A stretch of DNA of 26,373 bases, from NCBI GenBank assembly GCA_017526725.1, contig JAFXRA010000011.1, positions 1 through 26,373 of the forward strand. Direction: 5' to 3'. The position numbers and the translations under genes are program-made. This document shows, in pieces, positions 7,824-14,927 of this stretch. Within the stretch, counting starts at the first letter, position 1, and each line of letters begins with the position of its first letter. The notes below the pieces were generated by a model. It did not search any database, was not told the origin of the DNA, and saw only the letters and a list, made by a program, of their open reading frames with translations. Origin of the DNA: Candidatus Rifleibacteriota bacterium (GTDB taxonomy: Bacteria > Riflebacteria > Ozemobacteria > Ozemobacterales > Ozemobacteraceae).

Positions 7824-7831
7824 ACCTCCTT
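7824..7831 (-). promoter_or_regulatory. Full-consensus ribosome binding site for flagellin-like gene
   Basis: AAGGAGGT matches the 16S rRNA anti-Shine-Dalgarno sequence exactly and lies 4 nt before the ATG. It is the strongest ribosome site seen in the window and suggests the flagellin-like protein is made in larger amounts than the STAS protein ahead of it, which has none. Confidence 0.8.
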
Positions 7832-7870
7832 GTCTTTTATACCTTATGTACTATTATAATGATTTATCGT

Positions 7871-8221
7871 CTAACTAGCTAGATAGTTTAGAGCTTCTTT
7901 TTCTGATTCGTAAGCATCACCCATCTGGAGCAAGCCTACCATCTTAAACACACTAGTAGATAATTCACTTAAACCGCAAAAAGCAAGATCTCCGCCTTTT
8001 TCATCCACTATTATCTCAGCTAATTCAATCAACTGAGCAATACCCTGTGAGTTTATTACCGGAGATTCAGTAAAGTTCAGCAATATCTTCTTAGAGCCTT
8101 CTTCTAAAGCTTTTTCTGCTGCGTCAAACAAAGCTGCCCCACCCTTTTCGTCGACATAGCCAACTGGGTGTAAAACACAGACATTGCCAATTATTTCTTT
8201 GTTTATTACTATTTTTGCCAT
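7871..8221 (-). CDS. STAS-domain anti-sigma factor antagonist-like protein
   Basis: A single STAS domain spans the whole 116 aa. The N-terminal strand (VCVLHPVGYVDEKGGAALFDAAEKAL) and the central NFTESPVINSQGIAQLIEL match the family, with S58 in the position phosphorylated in SpoIIAA/RsbV proteins. Such proteins bind anti-sigma factors or act in other partner switches, and phosphorylation turns them off. No kinase or phosphatase is in the window. It is the first gene of the flagellin-pseudopilin operon, so it may regulate or localise that system. The ATG has no ribosome site; the promoter is placed so that the predicted transcript starts on the ATG itself. Confidence 0.88.
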   Translation of the reverse strand: MAKIVINKEIIGNVCVLHPVGYVDEKGGAALFDAAEKALEEGSKKILLNFTESPVINSQGIAQLIELAEIIVDEKGGDLAFCGLSELSTSVFKMVGLLQMGDAYESEKEALNYLAS

Positions 8222-8227
8222 AGCGAA

Positions 8228-8256
8228 ATTATACTTTTAACAACAAACAAAGTCAA
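8228..8256 (-). promoter_or_regulatory. Near-consensus sigma-70 promoter, predicted leaderless
   Basis: TTGACT (8251-8256) and TATAAT (8228-8233) are separated by exactly 17 bp on the minus strand. Counting 7 nt past the -10 puts the transcription start at 8221, the first base of the STAS ATG. This fits the lack of any Shine-Dalgarno sequence. The same promoter would drive the whole operon down to 3950. Confidence 0.7.
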
Positions 8257-8321
8257 ACATAAAAATGTACCCTTTTGTAAAAATACTTTTTGTTGTTATA
8301 AGAAAACTATTTTTTTATTAT

Positions 8322-10256
8322 TTAAAAAATGGTTATAACTACAGCAGTATAAACAGAATCTGAAAAATCTTCCAAATAGACCTGCCCAGAGAATTCCCTA
8401 CCCTTTTCAGGTATTGCATCAGACTCGGAAAAAACTAACAAATATTTTTTTCCTGATTCATCCAACAGCATAGCTTGTCTAAACTTAACATTAATATCTG
8501 TAATCTTTCCTTTTATATTTACTATTTCTTTTTCTGTTTTATCTTGGAAATGGTTCGTCGCTGTTCCTGATTCCTGATTTATATTTTTCTTTAACCGAGC
8601 ATTATTACCCTGTGGAAACTTAAACCAAGCATTAGGAGCCATAAAACCGAACCATATCAACAAAGTAAGAACCAGACCTATACCATGGCAAATTAAAGCA
8701 AATCTTATAAGCTCAGCCTTTTCTTCAGAATTATCTTCTCTTAAGTATTGAACCCTTTCTAAACGATATAATTCTCGCTGCTTAACCATACATTTTTCTT
8801 CAAGCAGACGAGCTTCGGCCTGATTCCAATAATCAGCTGACTTTTTATCCGGGTTCTGTGAAGCTAGTTTTTTTGAAACTCTTTCCAAAAAGGGTTTTAA
8901 ATCTGTATTTTCATTTCTCTTAGCATTAAACTGAAAATAGACTTCGCAAAAAACTTCTTCATTAGCATTATCATATAAAACAGACATTAATTCTTCTCTA
9001 ATTTCTTCATCATTTTCTCGTTTTAATGCTGAAAGATAAATATCGCAAGCTGAAGCAAAATCTAAATTTTCCAAACAAAATAAAGCATTTTTCCTATGAG
9101 ACACTTTATTAGAACTCATCATTCTATCTAAAATGCACAAAGCCTGAGTTTTATCAGATAAAGCATAAGCATTAATTGCGGAAACTTTTACCGAATCAGA
9201 TTCATTCTTTATTAATTCAGGCAAATATGGCTGCAAAATATCTATATCTATTTTACTAAGCGTATCAACTGCTGCCTGTAAAACAGAATTATCCCGAGAA
9301 TCTAAACATTTAACAACATACTCCGAGTCTAATTTGCTTCCATAATCTTCTATTAGCTTAAGAATAACTACCTGCTCTGATGTATCATACTTTTTAATAT
9401 CAGGAAGAAGAGGCGGGATCATTTTCGTATAATTTTCATTTGTAATTGAAGAATAAAGAATTTTCCTCTGTTCCGGGGTATCTGTTTCTATTTTTTCTTC
9501 TTCTATTGGAATATCAATAGAGAAAGATTTCAGATAAGTATTTAATTTATTTTTTACTTCTTCATTTTTTTCTTTTTTTAAGAAATCTTTTATAAGACCG
9601 CTAACATCAGCAATTTTCTGTCTTAATAATTCACAAAGCTTTATAGAAGCTTTTAACCTTATTTCCGGTTCTTCTGAAGAAAGTAGAGAAGAAAAATGAT
9701 TTATATATATTTTTATACGCTTATTATCATAATCAAGTTTTATTTTCTTTAACAGCTTGAGAGGTGCATCACTCTCTAGTTTAGCCTTATATAGAGAATC
9801 CAGTACCCCCATTAATATTCCGTTAATAAGGTCTGAACGCAAACCTCTTGTGGCATGCTGTGCTTCGTACAGATGAGATGCAATAACTCTATCCGGATTA
9901 GCCATAAAAACAAGGCCTGCTTTTTGAATTAAATCCGGTTCATTTTCCACTGTTAAATATTTTAACAGCACTGCTTCAATCTGATTAAAAGGGAAAAATA
10001 AAGAATGGTTTAAAGCCGCATCTCTTTCTGTTTTATTCTTCGAAAAAAGCATTGCTGCCAAATATCTTATAGCTTCGGTTCTATCCCATTTGCACATTGC
10101 TCTGGCTGCTCTGGAACGAACCCAAACATTGCTGTTCAGAAGCAAAGTAACAATATTATTTTTTAGACCCTCGGGATCTACTGTTTCTAACGCATCTATA
10201 GCAGCACAAACTACTGATGGGTCATTAGATTTTAGTTCGGCAATTAAATCACTCAT
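8322..10256 (-). CDS. HEAT-repeat membrane protein with C-terminal OB-like domain
   Basis: Residues 1 to about 470 are paired helices typical of HEAT repeats (SNVWVRSRAARAMCKW, DNSVLQAAVDTLSKI, SDSVKVSAINAYAL), a scaffold for protein contacts. A charged coiled segment (480-512) leads into one membrane helix (about 517-540, IRFALICHGIGLVLTLLIWFGF). The last 68 residues (IVNIKGKITDINVKFRQAMLLDESGKKYLLVF...) look like a small OB-fold beta barrel. The repeats probably face the cytoplasm and the barrel the outside, but topology is inferred. It is the last gene of the lipoprotein-TPR/TerB-Ig operon, 32 bp after the exported Ig/TPR gene, with no good ribosome site. No enzyme motif is visible. Confidence 0.8.
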   Translation of the reverse strand: MSDLIAELKSNDPSVVCAAIDALETVDPEGLKNNIVTLLLNSNVWVRSRAARAMCKWDRTEAIRYLAAMLFSKNKTERDAALNHSLFFPFNQIEAVLLKYLTVENEPDLIQKAGLVFMANPDRVIASHLYEAQHATRGLRSDLINGILMGVLDSLYKAKLESDAPLKLLKKIKLDYDNKRIKIYINHFSSLLSSEEPEIRLKASIKLCELLRQKIADVSGLIKDFLKKEKNEEVKNKLNTYLKSFSIDIPIEEEKIETDTPEQRKILYSSITNENYTKMIPPLLPDIKKYDTSEQVVILKLIEDYGSKLDSEYVVKCLDSRDNSVLQAAVDTLSKIDIDILQPYLPELIKNESDSVKVSAINAYALSDKTQALCILDRMMSSNKVSHRKNALFCLENLDFASACDIYLSALKRENDEEIREELMSVLYDNANEEVFCEVYFQFNAKRNENTDLKPFLERVSKKLASQNPDKKSADYWNQAEARLLEEKCMVKQRELYRLERVQYLREDNSEEKAELIRFALICHGIGLVLTLLIWFGFMAPNAWFKFPQGNNARLKKNINQESGTATNHFQDKTEKEIVNIKGKITDINVKFRQAMLLDESGKKYLLVFSESDAIPEKGREFSGQVYLEDFSDSVYTAVVITIF

Positions 10257-10288
10257 TAATAATTAATAAAGAGTTTATTCCTTAAATA

Positions 10289-11401
10289 TTATTTATTTAA
10301 CAATTCTAATTCTTTATCTAAAAGAATGTAGCCTGATTTTATATTTTTAGCTAGAGAATACATCTGACGGGCAGTTTCTTTATCTTTTGAAGAATACATC
10401 AAAAGCCCAAGATTCCTCAAAATATATCTCTGAAGCTTATGCTTACGATTAAGAGCAAAAGTGTTTTTGAAGGTTTCTTCTGCTAGACGGCGCTGCCCCT
10501 GCTTCCAAAAAACCAAAGCCCTCATATTGCCAGTCGCTATTTTTAAATAATCAGCATAAGATTTTTTAAGCTCTACAGACTCTTTTTCCAATAATTCAAG
10601 AAAATCTAAGGCCGTTTGATAATCTTGATTTTTCCAGGCATCTACAGCCAAAACATAAAGACCGTTTAAATAATCAAAGCGTTTCTTGTTTAAATCAATA
10701 CCAGATTCAGTTAAATTGACAGCTAAAGTCATATCTGTTTTAAGAAGAACGTTTAACTGATTAAACATCTCAACATCTGTCTGAGCCTGATGCAAACTTA
10801 ACAATGAATCAATATAGTAGACAGGTCCCTTAAAAGCTTTATCTGGAGAGAGCTCGTCAGCATAACAAACCCACATATCACCAGACAGCGGATAAAATGA
10901 TTCTTCCGGGAATATTGCAAAAGAGGTATCCGTATATCTTTTTGTGGGAGTTGGCCAGGCTTTAACTGTCGACTTAAGCCCATTAGCAACATTCTTATCT
11001 GTTGTCATTTTATCAATAGCATTATTAATACTTGCTTTTGGAATATCAAAAACAGCTTCTACAACGATCGATCCCTGAGTCAATTCATTTTTAGGCATTA
11101 CGGAAAAATTAATCTGTTCTGTCTTGCCTGATTCTATCTTTTTTACGCTTTTCTTCTTTTTATCTACAGTCCAGCCTTCAGGAAGAATTAAATTAATACT
11201 GATATTGTTCAAATCACCTATAATAGCTTGCAATTCAACTTTTAAATTAACAGTCTTTCCGACAACAGGCGGTTCATCTAAAGCCGCTTTGAGGTTATAC
11301 CACTGAGGAACCTGCATAGTTTCAGCATCAACAGTGTAAGTAGAGAAAACAATAATTATTACAAAAAGAGCAATAGAAAGACTTTTTATCAATCTTTTCA
11401 T
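10289..11401 (-). CDS. Exported Ig-like and TPR-like protein
   Basis: A clear Sec signal peptide (1-26, cut predicted after VDA) is followed by an immunoglobulin-like beta domain (about 28-125; VGKTVNLKVELQAI...ISINLILPEGWTVD), resembling the NEW3-type domains found near carbohydrate-active or surface proteins. From about 190 onward the sequence is helical and TPR-like (LYVLAVDAWKNQDYQTALDFLELLEKE; RRLAEETFKNTFALNRK). It should be periplasmic or outer-membrane associated and mediate protein contacts. The ATG overlaps the stop of the 892-aa gene as ATGA, so the two are probably made together. The specific role is unknown. Confidence 0.8.
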   Translation of the reverse strand: MKRLIKSLSIALFVIIIVFSTYTVDAETMQVPQWYNLKAALDEPPVVGKTVNLKVELQAIIGDLNNISINLILPEGWTVDKKKKSVKKIESGKTEQINFSVMPKNELTQGSIVVEAVFDIPKASINNAIDKMTTDKNVANGLKSTVKAWPTPTKRYTDTSFAIFPEESFYPLSGDMWVCYADELSPDKAFKGPVYYIDSLLSLHQAQTDVEMFNQLNVLLKTDMTLAVNLTESGIDLNKKRFDYLNGLYVLAVDAWKNQDYQTALDFLELLEKESVELKKSYADYLKIATGNMRALVFWKQGQRRLAEETFKNTFALNRKHKLQRYILRNLGLLMYSSKDKETARQMYSLAKNIKSGYILLDKELELLNK

Positions 11402-14076
11402 TTTTTAGCCTCTAATAGCATAGCTTTAAATTCTTTTTCAGAGATTTTAAATATTTTGCTGGCAGCTATAAGAATTTTCTTTTCAGAATCTGCTAGAACT
11501 CCATCTCTTAAAGCTGCTTTGCACAAATTTCTAAATACTCTCTTCGGATTAAATTTTCCTTCTGCGCCTTTATCTAGTTTTCCATTAACAGCTACTTGTT
11601 TGGCAACATGATTAAACATTTTACCGTAATCAGAATCAGATATCTTAAGGAAAGATTTCAAATTATTTAAGAATTTCTTTTCTGAATCTTCAATATCACC
11701 GTCTCTCATAACTTCGAAAAGAACCAGCATAAAGAATTCTTGAACAGTTACCGGATTAACTCCTTTAACAGGAGATTTATATTTATCATTCAGTTTAATA
11801 TTATTTTCTTTGCTTGTTTCTGAATCGGTCTTAGCTGAAGATTTTTCAGAAACGAGTACAGGTTTCGGCGGAGAAACAGTATCCTTAGCTGCCGCCATTA
11901 ATTCAGCCGTTGACATTGGCTTCAGATAGCTTTCTGAATCTGCCGAAGAAACATCTATTTCTTTTGCTTTAGCCATTAATTCTGCTGTAGACATCGGTTT
12001 TAAAGTAGTTTCTTCTTCGGAAGACACCATATTAACTTCTTTAGATTCAGCCATCAATTCTGCTGTTGTCATTGGTTTTAAAGCAGGTTCAGAAGAATCT
12101 TCCACAACAGGCTTTGCTTCGGCCATAAGTTCAGCAGTAGTTTTGGGTTTTAATGCAGGTTCAACTTCTTTTTCTATTACAGGTTTTGGAGCAGGCTTTT
12201 TGCTTGTTTCTGGTTTTGGAGCAGGAATATCATCCATGCCGGTCAGCATTGCTTCTTCTGAAATTGGGGGTGGGGCTGGAATATCATCTACACCCATCAG
12301 CAAATCGTCTGTATCCGCTACTGATTCTGAAACTGGTTCAGGCATCGGTGCTGGTTTTGGAACTGCTGGTTTATTTTCCATTACTGGTTTTGGAGCAGGA
12401 ATATCATCCATGCCAGTCAACATAGCATCTTCTGATATTGGCTTTGGCGCTGGAATATCATCTACACCCATCAGCAAATCATCTGAATCTGCTACCGGTT
12501 CTGAAACTGGTTCCGGCATCGGTGCTGGTTCTGGAACTGCTGGTTTATTCCCCATTACTGGTTTTGGAGCAGGAATATCATCCATGCCTGTCAGCATTGC
12601 ATCTTCTGATATTGGCTTTGGCGCTGGAATATCATCTACACCCATCAGCAAATCATCTGTATCTGCTGCTGGTTCTGAAACTGGTTCAGGCATCGGTGCT
12701 GGTTCTGGAACTGCTGGTCTATTCCCCATCACTGGTTTTGGAGCAGGAATATCATCCATGCCTGTCAGCATTGCTTCTTCTGATACAGGAGGCGGAGGAG
12801 CAATATCATCATCACCGCCAAGAAGAGTTTGTTCTTCCAAAGCTTCATCTTTTTCTTCTTCTGTAACTTCTTTTTCTATTGGTCCAGCAATAGGCTGAGC
12901 ATAATCGCCGTCTTCGGAAACCTTGTTTTCCATTTCTGCAATAGCAGCCTGACTTGCTGCTTCAGCAGCTTTTCTGTCTATCTTTCTGGCAGCTTCTAAT
13001 GCTTCTTTTCTAGCCACTTCTTCTGCCTGCTGCTTCAAATCATCTTCAGAAGGAGTATTTTCAACTAATTCATTCAGAGCTTTCCATGTATCAAAATCTA
13101 ACCTGTCGCCTAAACGTTTTGAGGCACGGGCAGCTCGTGAGTGGCACCAACCAGCAACTTTCTTTTCTACAGAAGTTTCTTTAGTAAATTCAAGAACTTC
13201 TTTCATATTGTTTAAAGCCGTTGCATAAGCGCCATTATTAATACAACTTTCGATAACCTTCAGTTTTCTTTGAAGCTTATAATCAGCGAAATCACCAAAC
13301 AAAGCAGTTTCTTTATCCGCATAAGAAGACCTGTCTAAATTCATTTTTTCATAATAGTTTTTCAAATGGGCTTGAGCCGAATTAACATCTTGATGAACAG
13401 CTGAAAGTCTAAGATTATAAACTTTCAATTCATAATCATCAGGATTATTGTTTAATAACCATGCAGCTCGCTTTACCAAAGCATTACAATAAAAATTATC
13501 CAGGTCTATTGCTTCGCAAAATGCTGCTTGAGCCTTTTCTTCATCGCCGTCTTTCTGAAAAAATACTCCAAGATTACAATAAGCTTCGGGTGATGTTGGA
13601 GCTAATTCAATAGCTTTTTTATAACATTCGTAAGCTTCATCCATTTTACCTTCTGTTCTATAGCAGCGGCCTAGCAAGCCAAAAGCTCTATAATTATTTG
13701 GATTAGCTTCTAAAACAGCTTTATAACATTCTATTGCTGTGGCATTTTTCCCTTTAAACTGTGCTTCGATAGCTTCGATAAACTTACCGGTAATATCTAT
13801 TGCTTCTTTTTTAAATACTGCGGTCTGATTATCACCTAAGGCATAGTTTATTTCTATAATCTGGCTTTTAGAGAGTTCTTCAATGTTGTCTTTTGAAATA
13901 TCTGCTGAAGTCTGTTCTTTACCGCTCAAAAATGAATAAAGCTTAAGATTATTGGTTTTTGAATCAGCTAAAAGACTTATGTTATCATAAAGCAAATAGC
14001 CCCATACTGCTTCGAATATATCAAATTTTACGTTGAATACTCCATCTTGAACAGTAACTTTAGCAGAAGTTTTCAT
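11398..14076 (-). CDS. TPR, Pro-rich tandem repeat and TerB-like protein
   Basis: No signal peptide, so probably cytoplasmic. In order: an N-terminal domain with VWGYLLYDN (1-95); TPR repeats (about 96-200, YRAFGLLGRCYRTEGKMDEAYECYKKAIELAP); an acidic/Ala-rich coil (330-390); 58-residue tandem repeats containing MDDIPAPKP (about 430-620); four 24-26-residue repeats around LKPMTTAELMA (about 634-735); and a C-terminal helical domain (775-892) with paired DGDIEDSEKKFL and DGVLADSEKKIL motifs, like TerB. TerB-type domains bind metal in tellurite-resistance proteins; here only similarity of the motifs is claimed. The start has AGGAGAG at good spacing. It lies between a lipoprotein gene and the exported Ig/TPR gene. 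It may be a hub joining envelope parts. Confidence 0.82.
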   Translation of the reverse strand: MKTSAKVTVQDGVFNVKFDIFEAVWGYLLYDNISLLADSKTNNLKLYSFLSGKEQTSADISKDNIEELSKSQIIEINYALGDNQTAVFKKEAIDITGKFIEAIEAQFKGKNATAIECYKAVLEANPNNYRAFGLLGRCYRTEGKMDEAYECYKKAIELAPTSPEAYCNLGVFFQKDGDEEKAQAAFCEAIDLDNFYCNALVKRAAWLLNNNPDDYELKVYNLRLSAVHQDVNSAQAHLKNYYEKMNLDRSSYADKETALFGDFADYKLQRKLKVIESCINNGAYATALNNMKEVLEFTKETSVEKKVAGWCHSRAARASKRLGDRLDFDTWKALNELVENTPSEDDLKQQAEEVARKEALEAARKIDRKAAEAASQAAIAEMENKVSEDGDYAQPIAGPIEKEVTEEEKDEALEEQTLLGGDDDIAPPPPVSEEAMLTGMDDIPAPKPVMGNRPAVPEPAPMPEPVSEPAADTDDLLMGVDDIPAPKPISEDAMLTGMDDIPAPKPVMGNKPAVPEPAPMPEPVSEPVADSDDLLMGVDDIPAPKPISEDAMLTGMDDIPAPKPVMENKPAVPKPAPMPEPVSESVADTDDLLMGVDDIPAPPPISEEAMLTGMDDIPAPKPETSKKPAPKPVIEKEVEPALKPKTTAELMAEAKPVVEDSSEPALKPMTTAELMAESKEVNMVSSEEETTLKPMSTAELMAKAKEIDVSSADSESYLKPMSTAELMAAAKDTVSPPKPVLVSEKSSAKTDSETSKENNIKLNDKYKSPVKGVNPVTVQEFFMLVLFEVMRDGDIEDSEKKFLNNLKSFLKISDSDYGKMFNHVAKQVAVNGKLDKGAEGKFNPKRVFRNLCKAALRDGVLADSEKKILIAASKIFKISEKEFKAMLLEAKK
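11894..12175 (-). repeat. Coding repeat, four LKPxTTAELMA units
   Basis: Four degenerate copies encode LKPxxTAELMAxAK within the 892-aa protein. The matching GCCAT(T/A) positions are 11894, 11972, 12050 and 12122, so spacing is 78, 78 and 72 bp (26, 26 and 24 residues). The reading frame is kept throughout. Such short linear motifs often form repeated binding sites; the partner is unknown. Confidence 0.8.
12212..12790 (-). repeat. 174-bp in-frame tandem repeat, about 3.3 copies
   Basis: The segment beginning GGTTTTGGAGCAGG recurs at 12212, 12386, 12560 and 12734, exactly 174 bp apart. Each unit encodes 58 residues with two DDIPAPKP motifs and a PAVPEPAPMPEPVSE spacer. The copies are nearly identical at DNA level, so the array should be prone to gain or loss of units and to assembly error. 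Confidence 0.9.
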
Positions 14077-14095
14077 TGGTCACTCTCCTAATATA

Positions 14096-14587
14096 TTATT
14101 CTAAAACTGGTGGAAAAGCAGAAATATCATCAGAATATTTTCGGAACATTGTAATTCCTTTATGGGAACCTGATTTCTCAACATTGATTTCAAGAGTTTC
14201 ATCTATTATAGAATCGGTATTATAGCTAATTGTAACTTTTGCACGAATTTCAGCTAATTCGTCATTTGAATCTGACAATTTTATAGAAACCCCAATGTCG
14301 TTTATTTGAAAATTAATATTCTCAGCTTTATCGATAAAGTTTTCTAATCTATTTTTAAACTCCCCATGCCCATAAGTTTTATTATAAACCACTTGAGACA
14401 TAAGCATATTAGTTGCTCTTGTTTTATCTTTATCATTTACAGCAGTTGCAAAAGCATAAACCACATCGGCGAATTCCTGCTGCTGAGGAGTAAGAGTAAT
14501 TCCGTTATCGCCTCCCCCACCGCCGCCACCGCAGCCAGTGAGAACCAAACAAGATAAAAGTAATATTACAAAAAAAATATGTTTCAT
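14096..14587 (-). CDS. Lipoprotein with poly-glycine linker
   Basis: The signal peptide MKHIFFVILLLSCLVLTGC ends in a lipobox (LTGC, Cys19), predicting lipidation and membrane anchoring. Seven Gly residues (20-26) follow directly, forming a flexible tether. The body (about 30-163) resembles a small NTF2/SnoaL-like or Cif-like fold: FADVVYAFATAVNDKDKTRATNMLMS, then alternating strands. No catalytic residues are evident. The gene is first in the operon with the TPR/TerB, Ig/TPR and HEAT genes, 19 bp upstream of the first. No ribosome site precedes its ATG; a TAAAAT box lies only 8 bp upstream, so a nearly leaderless transcript is possible. Confidence 0.82.
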   Translation of the reverse strand: MKHIFFVILLLSCLVLTGCGGGGGGGDNGITLTPQQQEFADVVYAFATAVNDKDKTRATNMLMSQVVYNKTYGHGEFKNRLENFIDKAENINFQINDIGVSIKLSDSNDELAEIRAKVTISYNTDSIIDETLEINVEKSGSHKGITMFRKYSDDISAFPPVLE

Positions 14588-14595
14588 TATGAGAT

Positions 14596-14601
14596 ATTTT
14601 A
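14596..14601 (-). promoter_or_regulatory. Possible -10 box close to the lipoprotein start
   Basis: TAAAAT on the minus strand lies 8 bp before the lipoprotein ATG. The predicted transcription start (about 14589) would leave a 2-nt leader, in line with the missing ribosome site. No convincing -35 is present at 16-18 bp, so this is weak. Confidence 0.3.
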
Positions 14602-14603
14602 AC

Positions 14604-14723
14604 GCGGACAGTTTGCTTGTTCGACCTTATTCTCCTCCGCGGTCTCTGTTAATTTCTACCTTCGGACAAGCACTTAGGGAACGAGCCTTGTGCGGAGAAT
14701 AGAGGTCTCGCGTCTGCTGTCCA
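14604..14723. other. Structured intergenic element, possible small RNA
   Basis: The outer pair GGACAG/CTGTCC (14606-14611 with 14717-14722) encloses an 11-bp helix with a single bulge, ACCTTATTCTC (14624-14634) with GAGAATAGAGGT (14695-14706). Inside, CGC (14638-14640) can pair with GCG (14692-14694). The region is clearly more G+C-rich than its surroundings and has no gene. A rod-like RNA with internal loops is possible on either strand. I could not match it to 6S, tmRNA, SRP or RNase P RNA. It could also be a palindromic repeat. It lies in the 336-bp gap between the lipoprotein and aldolase genes. Confidence 0.4.
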
Positions 14724-14745
14724 CTATTTATTCTAAAAATATTTT

Positions 14746-14802
14746 AAATTCAGAAAGGCTAAATTGCTACACCAATCGTAGTAATGAGCCTTTCTGAAAT
14801 TT
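14746..14802 (-). terminator. Long hairpin, possible terminator after aldolase gene
   Basis: TTCAGAAAGGCT (14749-14760) pairs perfectly with AGCCTTTCTGAA (14787-14798). The stem extends outward through A/T pairs with one bulge, and inward by ATTGCTAC with GTAGTAAT. On the minus strand it is followed by a T-rich run (AAAATATTTTTAG). It may end transcripts coming from the aldolase gene or insulate the folded element at 14604-14723. Confidence 0.5.
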
Positions 14803-14865
14803 ATTCTCTTGCTCAACAAAGTTTCTTATGGCACTAGATTTTTGCAGAGGTAGAAACTAAACAAT

Positions 14866-14900
14866 CCCCTAATCTCTAAGCTCTTATCTCTAAACTCTAA
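14866..14900 (-). repeat. Five exact-period heptamers TTAGAGN
   Basis: Read on the minus strand the units are TTAGAGT, TTAGAGA, TAAGAGC, TTAGAGA and TTAGGGG with a strict 7-bp period. The array begins just past the aldolase stop. Related 7-8-bp TAGAG repeats occur at 17701-17735 and 17867-17907. Confidence 0.7.
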
Positions 14901-14927
14901 GCCAAAAAACTTTGTTTTTTGGCTTAG
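14897..14927 (-). terminator. 13-bp hairpin overlapping the aldolase stop codon
   Basis: CTAAGCCAAAAAA (14897-14909) and TTTTTTGGCTTAG (14915-14927) are perfect complements with a 5-nt loop. The TAA stop of the aldolase gene lies in the stem. The T-run is inside the hairpin, not after it, so this is not a textbook terminator; it may protect the mRNA 3' end. Confidence 0.45.

Noticed and set aside
12212..12790. Regular repeats as a CRISPR array
   Set aside because: The units are 174 bp, nearly identical throughout without unique spacers, and encode protein repeats.
12143..12898. A 251-codon + strand reading frame rich in Ser, Gly and Ile repeats
   Set aside because: It is the antisense shadow of the 174-bp coding repeats. 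It has no ribosome site, and the opposite strand has TPR and TerB-like domains in frame.
14604..14723. 6S RNA, tmRNA or tRNA at this site
   Set aside because: The rod-like shape recalls 6S RNA and GTTCGA recalls a tRNA T-loop, but conserved sequences and full folds are missing.
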